A stretch of 64,000 nt of DNA from Virgisporangium aliadipatigenens (GCF_016863615.1 NZ_BOPF01000013.1:62001-126000); one strand, 5' to 3'. Numbered from the stretch's first letter, positions 54,495-64,000 are shown. The notes: generated by a model not told the origin, from the letters alone. A program made the numbers and translations.

Positions 54495-55256
54495 GTGCCG
54501 CGATCCCCATCTGCCGGGCGCGTCGTGCTGACGGCGCTCGACTCCCTGGACGACGCCGCGCTCGCCGACCTGTACACCGTCGACCGGGACGCCCCCTGGC
54601 TCCGGGTCAACTTCGTGACCAGCCTCGACGGCGCGTCCGCGGCGGCCGACGGGCTCTCCGGCGGACTCTCCGACCCTCGGGACAAGCGGGTCTTCGGGAT
54701 CCTGCGGATGCTCTGCGACGGCCTGCTCGTCGGCGCCGGCACGCTCCGCCGGGAGGGCTACCGCGCACTCCGCCTGGACGAGCCCCGGCGCCGCTGGCGA
54801 ACGGCGCGTGGGCTTCCCGCGTTCCCCCGGCTGATCGTCGTCTCGGGGTCCCTGGACCTCGACCCGGCGCAGGCGGCGCTGGCCGACGCCCCCGTCCGAC
54901 CGATCATCCTGACCTGCGAGACGGCGCCCGCGCACCGGCGCGACGCCCTCGCCCCCGTCGCTGACGTCCTGGTCTACGGCGAACGCGAGGTGGACCTGCC
55001 GGGCGCGCTGGACGTGCTGCGGCGCACCGGCCTGCCGCAGCTCCTCAGCGAGGGCGGGCCGCAACTGCTCGGCGCGCTCACCGCCGCCGACCTGGTCGAC
55101 GAACTCTGCCTCACCCTGGCGCCGCTGCTCGTCGGCCCCGGCCCCGGCCGGATCACCGCCGGCGCGCCGGTGCGGGCGGCACGGCGAATGCGCCTCGCGC
55201 ACACGATCCGCGCGGACGACCTCCTCATCCTCCGCTACACGCGCGACGGTGCGTAA
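54495..55256 (+). CDS. RibD C-terminal-type (pyrimidine) reductase
   Basis: About 253 residues of the RibD_C/dihydrofolate-reductase-like fold: WLRVNFVTSLDGASAAADGL, DKRVFGILRMLCDGLLVGAGTLRREGY, and LLSEGGPQLLGALTAADLVDEL. It lacks the deaminase domain of true RibD and belongs to the stand-alone actinobacterial reductases, whose substrate may be a pyrimidine, flavin precursor or other carbonyl compound. The start is either GTG 54495 or TTG 54486. Probably a single-gene unit; the HerA gene begins 126 bp later. Confidence 0.87.
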   Translation: MPRSPSAGRVVLTALDSLDDAALADLYTVDRDAPWLRVNFVTSLDGASAAADGLSGGLSDPRDKRVFGILRMLCDGLLVGAGTLRREGYRALRLDEPRRRWRTARGLPAFPRLIVVSGSLDLDPAQAALADAPVRPIILTCETAPAHRRDALAPVADVLVYGEREVDLPGALDVLRRTGLPQLLSEGGPQLLGALTAADLVDELCLTLAPLLVGPGPGRITAGAPVRAARRMRLAHTIRADDLLILRYTRDGA

Positions 55257-55382
55257 CCGCGCATTGCGCGACGGGTCACGGAATGTGCCGGTCCCGGGCC
55301 GCTCCCGTGTGGCGACGGGCTTTTTGTCAGTGGGGTGATGCAGGATGCGTAGAACGTACGTGCGATCTTGCCGGAGGCCAGC

Positions 55383-57125
55383 GTGACGGACCAGACGGTC
55401 GGGCGGGTGCTCGGCACCAGTGACGCGACGCCGCTGCAGTTCTGGGTGGCCGTGGCTCCGGGCGCCTACCTGCAGCTCGACGACGTCGTGGTGACCGGCC
55501 GCGAGCTGCCCGACGGCTCCACCGTCACCATCGCCGGCGTGGTGACCGCCGTGCGGGCGCGGCACGAGGGGGCGATGTTCGACTCCGACGTGTTCGCGAT
55601 CGCCGACGGGGCGCTGCCCGCGCAGATCCAGGAGGCGGCCGAGGTCACCACCACCCGGGTCGACCCCGAGGTGTACGTGCCGCCGTCGCCGGGCGCGGTG
55701 GTGCGCCGGGCCACCGGGGACGCCCGCGCCGGTGCGCTCTACTTCGACCGGATGGACCGGCGGGTGCCGATGGGCTTCGGGCGCGACGGCGAGCCGGTCT
55801 ACCTCAATGCCGACTTCCTCGACGGCAGCCGGGGCGCGCACGTGTCGATCTCCGGCATCTCCGGGGTGGCGACCAAGACCAGCTTCGCGACGTTCCTGCT
55901 CTACTCGATGCTGCGCTCGGGTGTGCTGGGCGGCGCCGGCGAGGCGGCCAACACGCGCGCCCTGATCTTCAACGTCAAGGGCGAGGACCTGCTCTTCCTC
56001 GACCATCCCAACACCCGCCTCGACGAGCGGACCGTGGCGGCCTACGGCAAGCTCGGGCTGCCCGCGGGGGCGTTCCGGGACGTGCGGGTGTACGCGCCGC
56101 CGCGTGCGGGCGACAGCTCCGGCACGCCGGACGTGGGCAGCCGGCAGACCGGCATCGACCCGTTCTACTGGACGCTCGCGGAGTTCTGTAAGGACTCGCT
56201 GCTGCCGTTCGTGTTCGCCGACGCCGACGACGAGCGGCAGCAGTACACGATGGTCGTGCACGCCGTCACGGCGCACCTGGTCAAGGTAGCGGTGCCCGCC
56301 GAGGGCGGGATCTCCGTCGAGGGGCGGCGGATCAACGGCTACGCCGACCTCGTGGACTTCATCGTCGACCAGCTCTCCGACGAGGAGACCCGGCACGCGT
56401 GGACCGGGTCGGCGGTCGGGCTCGGCACGGTCAACGCGTTCGCCCGCCGGCTGATCTCCAGCAAGCGGGACCTGGCCCGGCTGATCCGCGGCGACCTGGC
56501 GCAGCGCCGGCCGCACTCGATCAACACCGCCGAGAGCGCCCAGCTGACCGTGGTCGACCTGCACAACCTGCCCGACCGCGCGCAACGGTTCGTGGTCGGC
56601 GTGACGCTCAAGCGGGAGTTCGAGCGCAAGGAGAAGACCGGCTCGGCCAACCCGAAGCTGTTCGTGGTGCTCGACGAGCTCAACAAGTACGCCCCGCGCG
56701 AGGGTGCCTCCCCCATCAAGGACGTGCTGCTCGACATCGCCGAGCGGGGGCGTTCGTTGGGTGTCATCCTCATCGGCTGCCAGCAGACCGCCAGCGAGGT
56801 CGAACGCCGCATCGTCACCAACAGCGCCGTGAAGGTGGTCGGGCGGCTCGACCCCGCCGAGGCCTCCCGCACGGAGTACGGCTTCCTGCCGCCGGCGCAG
56901 CGGCAGCGGGCGCTGATCGCCAAGCCGGGCACGATGTTCGTGTCGCAGCCGGACATCCCGGTGCCGCTGTGCATCGAGTTCCCGTTCCCGGGGTGGGCCA
57001 CGCGGCCGGCCGAGGCGGGCACGCCACCGGACTCCGCGCTGCGTTCCGTGGTGCAGAAGACCGATCCGTTCGCCGTCGTGGGTGCCGCGGTCGGTGGCAT
57101 CTCCGACGACGAGATCCCGTTCTGA
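55383..57125 (+). CDS. HerA-like hexameric DNA-translocase ATPase
   Basis: 580 residues. A small N-terminal beta-barrel (HAS-barrel-like; GRVLGTSDATPLQFWVAV, YLQLDDVVV), then a FtsK/HerA ATPase with an altered P-loop (SGISGVATKTSFATFLL), Walker B KLFVVLDELNKYAP, and the late LIGCQQTASEVERRI sensor region. HerA rings move along DNA and load the NurA nuclease onto ends resected with Mre11-Rad50. Here it heads an operon with sbcD (7-nt gap), sbcC and a NurA-like gene, the gene set known from archaea. GTG 55383. Confidence 0.82.
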   Translation: MTDQTVGRVLGTSDATPLQFWVAVAPGAYLQLDDVVVTGRELPDGSTVTIAGVVTAVRARHEGAMFDSDVFAIADGALPAQIQEAAEVTTTRVDPEVYVPPSPGAVVRRATGDARAGALYFDRMDRRVPMGFGRDGEPVYLNADFLDGSRGAHVSISGISGVATKTSFATFLLYSMLRSGVLGGAGEAANTRALIFNVKGEDLLFLDHPNTRLDERTVAAYGKLGLPAGAFRDVRVYAPPRAGDSSGTPDVGSRQTGIDPFYWTLAEFCKDSLLPFVFADADDERQQYTMVVHAVTAHLVKVAVPAEGGISVEGRRINGYADLVDFIVDQLSDEETRHAWTGSAVGLGTVNAFARRLISSKRDLARLIRGDLAQRRPHSINTAESAQLTVVDLHNLPDRAQRFVVGVTLKREFERKEKTGSANPKLFVVLDELNKYAPREGASPIKDVLLDIAERGRSLGVILIGCQQTASEVERRIVTNSAVKVVGRLDPAEASRTEYGFLPPAQRQRALIAKPGTMFVSQPDIPVPLCIEFPFPGWATRPAEAGTPPDSALRSVVQKTDPFAVVGAAVGGISDDEIPF

Positions 57126-57132
57126 GGTCGCT

Positions 57133-58278
57133 GTGAAGATCCTCCACACGTCCGACTGGCACGTCGGCAAGGTACTCAAGGGCCGGCCCCGGCTGGACGA
57201 GCAGATTCAGGTGTTGGCGCAGGTCGTCGAGGTGGCCCGGGACGAGCGACCCGACCTGATCATCGTGGCCGGCGACCTGTACGACACCGCCGCGCCGACG
57301 GCCGACGCCACGCGGGTCGTCACCCGGGCGCTCTCCGCGCTGCGGCGCACCGGTGCGGAGCTGGTCGCGATCGGGGGCAACCACGACAACGGGCCGGCGC
57401 TCGACGCGCTGCGCCCGTGGGCCGAGTCGGCGGGGATCACGCTGCGCGGCGCGGTTCGCGAGTCGGTCAAGGAACACGTGATCACCGGCACCACGGCCGG
57501 CGGCGAGGAGTGGCGCATGATCGCGTTGCCGTTCCTGTCGCAGCGGTACGCCGTGCGGGCCGTGGAGATGTTCAAGCTGACCGACGCCGAGGCCACCCAG
57601 ACGTATGCCGACCATGTGGCGCGGCTGCTGTCGGTGCTGGCCGCGGAGGCGTTCGCGGACGACACGATCAATCTCGTCACCACGCACCTGACCGTCGTCG
57701 GCGGCGCGATGGGCGGCGGCGAACGCGACGCGCACACCATCCTCGGCTACGCCGTCCCGGCGACGGTTTTCCCGGGCAACGCGCACTACGTGGCGCTCGG
57801 GCACCTGCACCGGGCGCAGACCGTTCCGGGGCCGTGCCCGGTGCGCTACAGCGGCAGCCCGCTCGCCATCGACTTCGGCGAGGCGGAGAACACGCCGTCG
57901 GTGTCCGTCGTGGACGTCAGCGCCGACAGGACGGCCAAGGTGCGCGACGTGCCGATCACGGCGGCCACACCGCTGAAGACGGTGTTCGGGACGCTGGAGC
58001 AGCTGGCCGCGCTCGACGCCGGGGAGGCGTGGCTGCGGGTGTTCGTCCGCGAGGCGCCGCGTGCCGGGCTGCGCGAAGAGGTGCAGGAGATGCTGCCGCG
58101 CGCGCTCGAGGTGCGCATCGACCCGATGATGCTGCCGGAGGCGGCCGCCACGCGGCCGTCGGCGCGGGCCGCGGGGCGTTCGGCGGGCGAGCTGTTCACC
58201 GAGTACCTGGCCGGTAAGGGGCACGACGACCCGGCGACCCGGGACCTGTTCCACCGCCTGCACGGGGAGGTCTCCTAG
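57133..58278 (+). CDS. sbcD: Exonuclease SbcD (Mre11 family)
   Basis: 381 residues. All Mre11 phosphoesterase motifs are present: TSDWHVGK, AGDLYDTAAP, GGNHDNG, VTTHLTVVGG and LGHLHRAQ, followed by a capping domain. With SbcC it forms a Mn2+-dependent nuclease that opens hairpins and trims protein-blocked double-strand ends. GTG 57133 is the conserved VKILHTSDWH start; two bases separate it from sbcC. Confidence 0.95.
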   Translation: MKILHTSDWHVGKVLKGRPRLDEQIQVLAQVVEVARDERPDLIIVAGDLYDTAAPTADATRVVTRALSALRRTGAELVAIGGNHDNGPALDALRPWAESAGITLRGAVRESVKEHVITGTTAGGEEWRMIALPFLSQRYAVRAVEMFKLTDAEATQTYADHVARLLSVLAAEAFADDTINLVTTHLTVVGGAMGGGERDAHTILGYAVPATVFPGNAHYVALGHLHRAQTVPGPCPVRYSGSPLAIDFGEAENTPSVSVVDVSADRTAKVRDVPITAATPLKTVFGTLEQLAALDAGEAWLRVFVREAPRAGLREEVQEMLPRALEVRIDPMMLPEAAATRPSARAAGRSAGELFTEYLAGKGHDDPATRDLFHRLHGEVS

Positions 58279-58280
58279 CC

Positions 58281-60797
58281 ATGCGTCCGCTGCGGCTCGA
58301 CCTGGCCGGTTTCACGGTGTTCCGGGAGCCGACGACCGTCGACTTCACCGACACCGACTTCTTCGCGCTGGTCGGCCCGACCGGTTCGGGCAAGTCGACG
58401 GTGCTCGACGCGATCTGCTTCGCCCTCTACGGGACCGTGCCGCGCTGGGGCGACCGGCGGGCCATCGCCAACGCGCTGGCGCCCTCGACGGCGGAGGCGC
58501 GGGTGCGGCTGGCGTTCGAGTCGGGCGGGGTGCGCTACATCCTGACCCGGGTCGTGCGGCGGGACACGCGGGGCGCGGTCTCCACCAAGCAGGCCGGGCT
58601 GGAGGCGCTGCCGGCCGGGTTCGACCTGTCCCGGCTGGACGCCGGGCTGTCCACAGAGGACCTCGGCGCCGTGCTGGCGGGCACGCCGTCCGAAGTGGAC
58701 GAAGCCGTGGCCGACGTGGTGGGGCTGCCGTACGAGCAGTTCACCAAGTGCGTGGTGCTGCCGCAGGGCGAGTTCGCGGCGTTCCTGCACGCCAAGCCCG
58801 CCGAGCGGCAGAAGATCCTGGTCAACCTGCTCGGCCTGGAGGTCTACGGCCGCATCCGCGAACGCGCCAACGCGCTCGCCGGCGAGGCGGAGGCGCAGCT
58901 CAAGGCGACCGACACCCATCTCGCGTCCTATGTGGACGCCACGCCGGAGGCGCGGGAGCAGGCCGCCGGTCGGGTCGACGCGGCGCGCGCGCTCGCCGCC
59001 GAGGTCGACGCGGCCCGGCCGGCCCTGGCGGAGGCGCAGCGCACGGCGGGTGCCGCCGTGGAGGCGTTGACGGCGTTGGACGCCGAGCTGGCCCGCCTCG
59101 CCCGCGTGCGGCGTCCGTCCGATGTGGACACTCTCGCGGCGGCCGCCGTGGCGGCACGGCTGGCGACCGCGCAGTCCGGCGCGGTGCTGACCGAGGCGGA
59201 GGAACGCGAGGAGAAGCTCCGCGCCGAGCTGGCCGACGGCGGCGACCCGACCGCCCTGCGCCGCCTGCTCGACGCGCACCGGCTGCGGGCCTCGCTGCGG
59301 GCCGAGGCCGAGTCGCTGGCCGCCGTGCTCGACGGGGCGCAGCGCGAGCACGACGCCGCCGCGAAGGCGGTCGAGCGGGCGCGGGCCGAGGCGACCGCCG
59401 CCACCGCCGACCTGGAGGCGGCGCGCGAGGCCTACCAGGCGGCGCTCGCGCTGGACCGCGCCGCGGAGCTGCGGCCGCACCTGGTCGAGGGCGAGCCGTG
59501 CCCGGTCTGCACGCAGCCGGTGACCACCCTGCCGCCGGCGGCGGAGTCGGCGGCCGCGGCAGCGGCCAAGCAGGCGGGTGTCGTGGCGCGCAAGAAGTCC
59601 GACGCCGCCGCGCAGCGGCTCGCCGAGCGGGACAGCGCCCTGCGCGCGTTCGACCGCAACGTCGCCGCCGCGCGCGCGAAGGCCGACGACGTGGCCGTTC
59701 GGCTCTCCACTGTGGAGGGTCAGCTGGACGGGGCGCCCGCGCCGGAGGCGATCGAACGCACCCTGTCCACCCTGGACAGGCTGCGGCAGCAGTGCGAGAA
59801 GGCCGGCACGGAGGTGCGCAAGGCGCGGGAGGCCGCCCGTGCGGCGCAGCGGCGGGCGGAGTCGGCCGAGCACGCCGTCCGGGACGCGTGGCGGGCGTTC
59901 GACGCGGCGCGCGACGCGGTGGCGCCGTTCGGGCCGCCGCCGGCCGACCGGGACGACCTGTCGGTGGCGTGGACCGCCCTGGCGGCGTGGGCGTCGGCGG
60001 AAGCGGACAGCCGGCGCGGTGCGCGGGCCGCCCGGCAGGCCGAGGTGCACGCCGGCGAGGCGGCCGTCGTGGCGGCGCGGGACCGGCTGCGGGCGCTGTT
60101 CCAGGTCGCCGGCATGCCCGGCCCGTCCGAGCGCGGCGCCGGACCCACGGGGGACGACCTCGGTGGGGACGCCTTCGCGCGGGCCGCCGCCGTGGCCGTC
60201 GAGCGCGCCGACGCCGCGCACCGCCGCATCACCGAACGCCTCGCCGAGGCCGCCGACCTGCGGGAGCGCCGGGCCGGCTACGAGCGGGACGCCCAGGTGG
60301 CCAAGACCCTCGCCGGTCACCTGCGCGCCGACCGGTTCGAGCGGTGGCTGCTGTCGGAGGCGCTCGACGCGCTCGTCGAGGGGGCCAGCGGCATCCTGCG
60401 CGAACTCTCCGGCGGGCAGTACGACCTGGGCCACGATAAGGGCGAGTTCTTCGTCGTCGACCACCACGACGCGGGGCTGCGGCGGGCGGTGCGCACGCTG
60501 AGCGGCGGCGAGACGTTCCAGGCGTCGCTGGCGCTGGCACTGGCGCTGTCCGAGCAGCTCGCCGGCATGTCCACCGGCACCGCGAGCCTGGAGTCGATCG
60601 TGCTGGACGAGGGGTTCGGGACGCTGGACGCCGCCACGCTGGACACCGTCGCGGCGACGCTGGAAAACCTGGCGGCCAAGGGCGATCGGATGGTGGGCGT
60701 CGTGACGCACGTGGGCGCGCTGGCCGAACGGATCCCGGTCCGCTTCGAGGTCTCCCGCGACACCCGCACCGCCCGCGTGGAAAGGGTCAGCCTTTGA
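58281..60797 (+). CDS. sbcC: SMC-like ATPase SbcC (Rad50 family)
   Basis: 838 residues, somewhat short for the family. N-terminal Walker A (LVGPTGSGKSTVLDAI), two long Ala/Glu/Arg-rich coiled-coil arms, a zinc-hook C407-P-V-C410 (EPCPVCTQP), the ABC signature RTLSGGETFQASLALAL and Walker B IVLDEGFGTLD. ATP binding opens and closes the SbcD nuclease. ATG 58281. The 118-bp gap to the next gene is filled by a palindromic repeat. Confidence 0.95.
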   Translation: MRPLRLDLAGFTVFREPTTVDFTDTDFFALVGPTGSGKSTVLDAICFALYGTVPRWGDRRAIANALAPSTAEARVRLAFESGGVRYILTRVVRRDTRGAVSTKQAGLEALPAGFDLSRLDAGLSTEDLGAVLAGTPSEVDEAVADVVGLPYEQFTKCVVLPQGEFAAFLHAKPAERQKILVNLLGLEVYGRIRERANALAGEAEAQLKATDTHLASYVDATPEAREQAAGRVDAARALAAEVDAARPALAEAQRTAGAAVEALTALDAELARLARVRRPSDVDTLAAAAVAARLATAQSGAVLTEAEEREEKLRAELADGGDPTALRRLLDAHRLRASLRAEAESLAAVLDGAQREHDAAAKAVERARAEATAATADLEAAREAYQAALALDRAAELRPHLVEGEPCPVCTQPVTTLPPAAESAAAAAAKQAGVVARKKSDAAAQRLAERDSALRAFDRNVAAARAKADDVAVRLSTVEGQLDGAPAPEAIERTLSTLDRLRQQCEKAGTEVRKAREAARAAQRRAESAEHAVRDAWRAFDAARDAVAPFGPPPADRDDLSVAWTALAAWASAEADSRRGARAARQAEVHAGEAAVVAARDRLRALFQVAGMPGPSERGAGPTGDDLGGDAFARAAAVAVERADAAHRRITERLAEAADLRERRAGYERDAQVAKTLAGHLRADRFERWLLSEALDALVEGASGILRELSGGQYDLGHDKGEFFVVDHHDAGLRRAVRTLSGGETFQASLALALALSEQLAGMSTGTASLESIVLDEGFGTLDAATLDTVAATLENLAAKGDRMVGVVTHVGALAERIPVRFEVSRDTRTARVERVSL

Positions 60798-60915
60798 GCG
60801 CGTGGCGGGGCGGGGCGGCGCCGCCTGGACCGAGGAGCCCAGGGAGCGCAGCGACCGGAGCGACGAGGGAAGGCGGCGACACGAGCGCCGCCCCGACGCC
60901 TGCGCGGGAAGCATC
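60798..60915. repeat. Palindromic repeat element within the HerA-SbcCD-NurA operon
   Basis: Perfect 10-bp arms GGGGCGGCGC (60812-60821) and GCGCCGCCCC (60885-60894) enclose a core with GGGAGCGCAGCGACCGGAGC, the same word family as at 1131-1304 and 3309-3321. It separates sbcC from the NurA-like gene in an otherwise tightly packed operon. Confidence 0.75.
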
Positions 60916-61872
60916 ATGAGGCTCTTCGTGGAGGCGTGGGATCCCGGGTTCGGCGCGGGTGTCGAGTCGTCGGAGTTCGTCAACGGCAACGGCTCCAGCG
61001 CCGAGATCGACACCGAGGTCGAACGCCCCGCCGAGGCGTGGGAGCCGCTGAGCCCCGCGCCCGACGTGCGCGCGCCCGACGTGGTGCTGATGGTCGACGG
61101 CGTGCGCCGGCGCGACGCCCGCGTCTGGGTCGGCGACGAGACCGACGTTCAGCCCGGCCTCGCGGCCTCCTACGCCGCCGGGGTGGTCCGCTGCGACCTG
61201 CGGCGCGGGGCCGCCGAGGTGGTGACGGCACGGGTCGAACGCGGCGTCTTCACGTCGTTCCCGGATGCGACCGAGCTGCTCACCGGCGCGGCGCGGTACA
61301 CGGTGCACCAGACGAAGAACGGCGACCAGCGGGTGCTCGACAACGCCCTGCAGGCCCGGCTCGCGGCCCTGGAGGCGGCGGTGTGCGCGGAGAGCCGCGA
61401 CGAGTCCACCGCCGACGAGTTGATCGTCGCCGACGGGCTGCTCGGCTCGCGGGCCAACGCCTCGCGGATGCTGGGCTACATCAAGAGCCAGGAGCAGCCG
61501 TACCTGCCGGCGGCGTTGACCCCGGTGATGACCGCGCTGCGGGCCGGGCAGCGCACGCCGGTGTTCCGGCTCGGCACGCGGTTCCGGCACTACACCTGGT
61601 ACCTGCGGCTGCCCGGCCCGAAGGGCGCGCCCTGGGGCAACCTGGTGCGGGTGGAGTGTTCGACCGAGCTGCCGCCGGTGGCCGCCGTGGCGCTGGCCGA
61701 CCTGTCGGCGGTGACGCTCCCCCGGTTCGCCGCGACGTCGTACAAGGATCCCCGCGCGCCGCAGAACCTCATGCCGATCGCCGGCCTCGAACGCCGCCTG
61801 CGCGCGATGCTCGGTGACGGCCGCCTGCTGCACCGCGCCCTCACCAGGACCGCCAACCAGGTACCGGTATGA
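60916..61872 (+). CDS. NurA-like nuclease (DNA-end processing)
   Basis: 318 residues. Two acidic strands expected of the NurA RNase-H-like fold: VLMVDGVRR (Asp61) and ELIVADGLLGSRAN (Asp173) followed by MLGYIKSQEQPYLP. The end KDPRAPQNLMPIAGLERRLRAML resembles the conserved C-terminal helix region. In archaea NurA is a 5'-3' nuclease driven by HerA. Identification rests on these motifs plus operon context with HerA, SbcD and SbcC; sequence similarity is weak. The start is ATG 60916 after the repeat element. The stop overlaps the glycosylase start (ATGA). Confidence 0.62.
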   Translation: MRLFVEAWDPGFGAGVESSEFVNGNGSSAEIDTEVERPAEAWEPLSPAPDVRAPDVVLMVDGVRRRDARVWVGDETDVQPGLAASYAAGVVRCDLRRGAAEVVTARVERGVFTSFPDATELLTGAARYTVHQTKNGDQRVLDNALQARLAALEAAVCAESRDESTADELIVADGLLGSRANASRMLGYIKSQEQPYLPAALTPVMTALRAGQRTPVFRLGTRFRHYTWYLRLPGPKGAPWGNLVRVECSTELPPVAAVALADLSAVTLPRFAATSYKDPRAPQNLMPIAGLERRLRAMLGDGRLLHRALTRTANQVPV

Positions 61873-62777
61873 CGGGTGTCGGTGTGACGCGCACGCTGGC
61901 CGTCCCGGACAGGTACGACCTCGCGCGCACGATCAGGCGGCTCGCGGTCATCCAGGGCGATCCGACCGTCCACGCGGATCCTCAGGAGGCGTGGTGGGCG
62001 ACCAGGACTCCGGACGGGCCGGGGAGCCTGTGCTTACGACGTTCCCCCGGAGGACTGACGGCGACGGGGTACGGACCGGGGGGCGGGTGGCTGCTGGAGC
62101 GCGCGGACGCCGTCGCCGGTCTGCGGGACGACGTCAGCGGCTTCGCGCCCGAGCACAGTGTGGTCAGGGACCTGTGGCGGGCGTACCGGGGCTGGCGCTT
62201 CCCGGCCTCCGGCCGCGTCTTCCACCACCTGATCCCGTCGATTCTCGGGCAGAAGGTCACCGGGAAAGAAGCCCATCACGGGTACGTGCGGATGCTGCGC
62301 CACTTCGCCGAGCCGGTCCCCGGCCCGGCCCCCGCGCGGATGCGCCTGACCCCGGATCCGGCCGCCGTGGCGGCGACGCCCTACTGGGCCTTCCACCCGT
62401 GGGGCATCGAACGCAAGCGCGCGGACACGATCCGGCGGGCCGCCGTGGTGGCCGGGACGCTGGAGACCTCGACCGACGCCGCCGAGGCGACCCGCCGGCT
62501 GGTGTCGCTGCCCGGGATCGGGGTGTGGACGGCGGCCGAGGTGGTGCGGGCGGCGTTCGGCGACGGGGACGCCGTGAGCGTCGGCGACTACCACATCAAG
62601 AACACCGTGTCGTGGGCGCTGGCCGGTGAGGCGCGCGGCACGGACGAGCGGATGCTGGAGCTGCTGGAGCCGTTCCGGGGGCATCGCGGGCGGGTGTGCG
62701 TGCTGCTGGAGATCGGCGGGATCGGGGCACCGCGGTTCGGGCCGCGGATGCCGATCCGCTCGTTCGCCCGCTTCTAG
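61869..62777 (+). CDS. HhH-GPD DNA-3-methyladenine glycosylase (AlkA-like)
   Basis: 302 residues. A helix-hairpin-helix with LPGIGVWTAAEVVRAAFGDGDAV and the catalytic Asp240 in VSVGDYHIKN, the HhH-GPD arrangement of AlkA. The N-terminal ~100 residues form an AlkA-N-like region. It excises alkylated bases from DNA. The 4-bp overlap with the NurA-like gene ties base excision to the end-resection operon. Confidence 0.87.
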   Translation: MTGVGVTRTLAVPDRYDLARTIRRLAVIQGDPTVHADPQEAWWATRTPDGPGSLCLRRSPGGLTATGYGPGGGWLLERADAVAGLRDDVSGFAPEHSVVRDLWRAYRGWRFPASGRVFHHLIPSILGQKVTGKEAHHGYVRMLRHFAEPVPGPAPARMRLTPDPAAVAATPYWAFHPWGIERKRADTIRRAAVVAGTLETSTDAAEATRRLVSLPGIGVWTAAEVVRAAFGDGDAVSVGDYHIKNTVSWALAGEARGTDERMLELLEPFRGHRGRVCVLLEIGGIGAPRFGPRMPIRSFARF

Positions 62778-62803
62778 CTTGATCTCAAGGTTTGTCGAGG
62801 TCC

Positions 62804-62809
62804 TAGCGT
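62804..62809 (+). promoter_or_regulatory. Leaderless -10 (TAGCGT)
   Basis: TAGCGT, 7 nt, ATG 62817: the same geometry as at 4055 and 7287. TTGATC about 19 bp upstream is a possible -35. Confidence 0.6.
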
Positions 62810-62816
62810 CGCCTCC

Positions 62817-63206
62817 ATGAGCGACACAGACGCCGACATCCGGGCGATCACACAGGTCATCGCCACCGTCGAACACTCGCAGAACAACGAGCTGCCCGAC
62901 GAGTTCCTCGAGCTGTTCCGCGCGGACGCGATCTGGACCACCGGGCACGGCAGGCGGCTCTTCGGTCGGGACGCGATCGCGGAGTTCACGCGGCAGGTGC
63001 TGCCCGGCGGGATGCGGGGCCTGACGGTGGCGTTCACGCTGGAGCACGTGCTGTTCATCCGGCCCGACGTCGCGGCCGTGAAGGTGCGGCAGGTGTACTC
63101 GTCGGCGGACGGGCCGGGCGACGAGGGTTCGCCGATGTGGGTCATGGCGCGGGAGAACGGGCGGTGGCTGCTCACCGCCTGCCAGAACACCATCGTGGTC
63201 GCCTGA
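62817..63206 (+). CDS. SnoaL-like / SgcJ-EcaC family protein
   Basis: 129 residues, an NTF2-like cone fold: DIRAITQVIATVEHSQNNELPDEFLELFRADAIWTT, RLFGRDAIAEF, MWVMARENGRWLLTACQNTIVV. SgcJ/EcaC-type proteins occur in biosynthetic clusters but also alone, as here; no activity can be assigned. Transcribed from its own leaderless promoter. Confidence 0.88.
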   Translation: MSDTDADIRAITQVIATVEHSQNNELPDEFLELFRADAIWTTGHGRRLFGRDAIAEFTRQVLPGGMRGLTVAFTLEHVLFIRPDVAAVKVRQVYSSADGPGDEGSPMWVMARENGRWLLTACQNTIVVA

Positions 63207-63210
63207 CACA

Positions 63211-63249
63211 GCACCGGCGGCCGCCCCCGTCGGGAGTGGCCGCCGGTGC
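63211..63249. terminator. Bidirectional hairpin terminator
   Basis: Perfect 12-bp arms GCACCGGCGGCC (63211-63222) and GGCCGCCGGTGC (63238-63249), between the SnoaL-like gene and the convergent malate dehydrogenase. Confidence 0.75.
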
Positions 63250-63259
63250 GGTGCGAACG

Positions 63260-64000
<741 letters not shown>

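Noticed and set aside
54393-57179. A 928-codon leftward open frame opposite the RibD-type and HerA genes
   Set aside because: Composition is Arg/Gly/Val/His-rich and featureless; the opposite strand encodes clear domain proteins.

Overview
The window is about 70% G+C and reads as chromosomal sequence from a filamentous actinomycete. The evidence is GC-rich third positions, frequent GTG and TTG starts, DUF3618/DUF4235/DUF6158 and Rrf2/ROK/LacI families, a CebR-type cellobiose locus, and many NarL-type two-component systems. Repeats of the GGAGCGAAGCGAG and GATCTTGCAGTTGTGGC type suggest Micromonosporales or Pseudonocardiales, but the species cannot be named. I saw no tRNA, rRNA, CRISPR array, insertion sequence, prophage or origin.

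Layout. 1-1968: leftward operon of an SDR, a glyoxalase-like protein and a QueA-type enzyme. 2176-7274: two NarL-type two-component systems around a secreted TAP-like hydrolase. 7390-12612: a HEAT-repeat protein, an aldehyde dehydrogenase, DUF6158 and a holin-like/DUF3618/DUF4235 membrane operon. 12819-18007: a lone receiver protein and a xylose locus (xylA, xylB, ROK repressor, tandem SRPBCC protein). 18118-20868: Rrf2 regulator, TesB thioesterase, pyruvate kinase. 21057-25361: three overlapping signalling genes whose first kinase carries an ethylene-receptor-like membrane module. 25327-31291: polysaccharide deacetylase, fused SecDF, KhtTU-like K+/H+ antiporter, DUF1801. 31293-37353: glutamate synthase (gltBD). 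37667-47995: membrane toroid-like protein, a nucleoside-phosphorylase/winged-helix/Death-like effector behind a membrane vWA protein, a GH16 glucanase with three discoidin domains, Gfo/Idh oxidoreductase, DUF427, ACT protein, acyl-CoA dehydrogenase. 48016-53659: ceb/bgl beta-glucoside uptake operon with its LacI regulator and two 14-bp operators. 53881-62777: pRiA4b-like protein, RibD-type reductase, then a HerA / SbcD / SbcC / NurA-like / AlkA-like DNA-end-processing operon. 62817-64000: SnoaL-like protein and the 3' part of malate dehydrogenase.

How the parts work together. Carbohydrate use is a theme: secreted GH16 glucanase, cellobiose-type ABC importer with intracellular GH1 enzyme, and xylose isomerase/xylulokinase under a ROK repressor. 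Four short-range regulatory patterns recur: leaderless promoters of the form NANNNT, 6-8 nt, then ATG/GTG; an 18-bp GGTAnA-N6-TCTACC operator shared by two signalling loci; palindromic GC-rich elements at operon junctions that supply overlapping stop/start codons; and 3'-overlapping convergent genes. The strongest candidates for an under-described system are the HerA-Mre11-Rad50-NurA-type operon and the phosphorylase effector with a Death-like adaptor domain.
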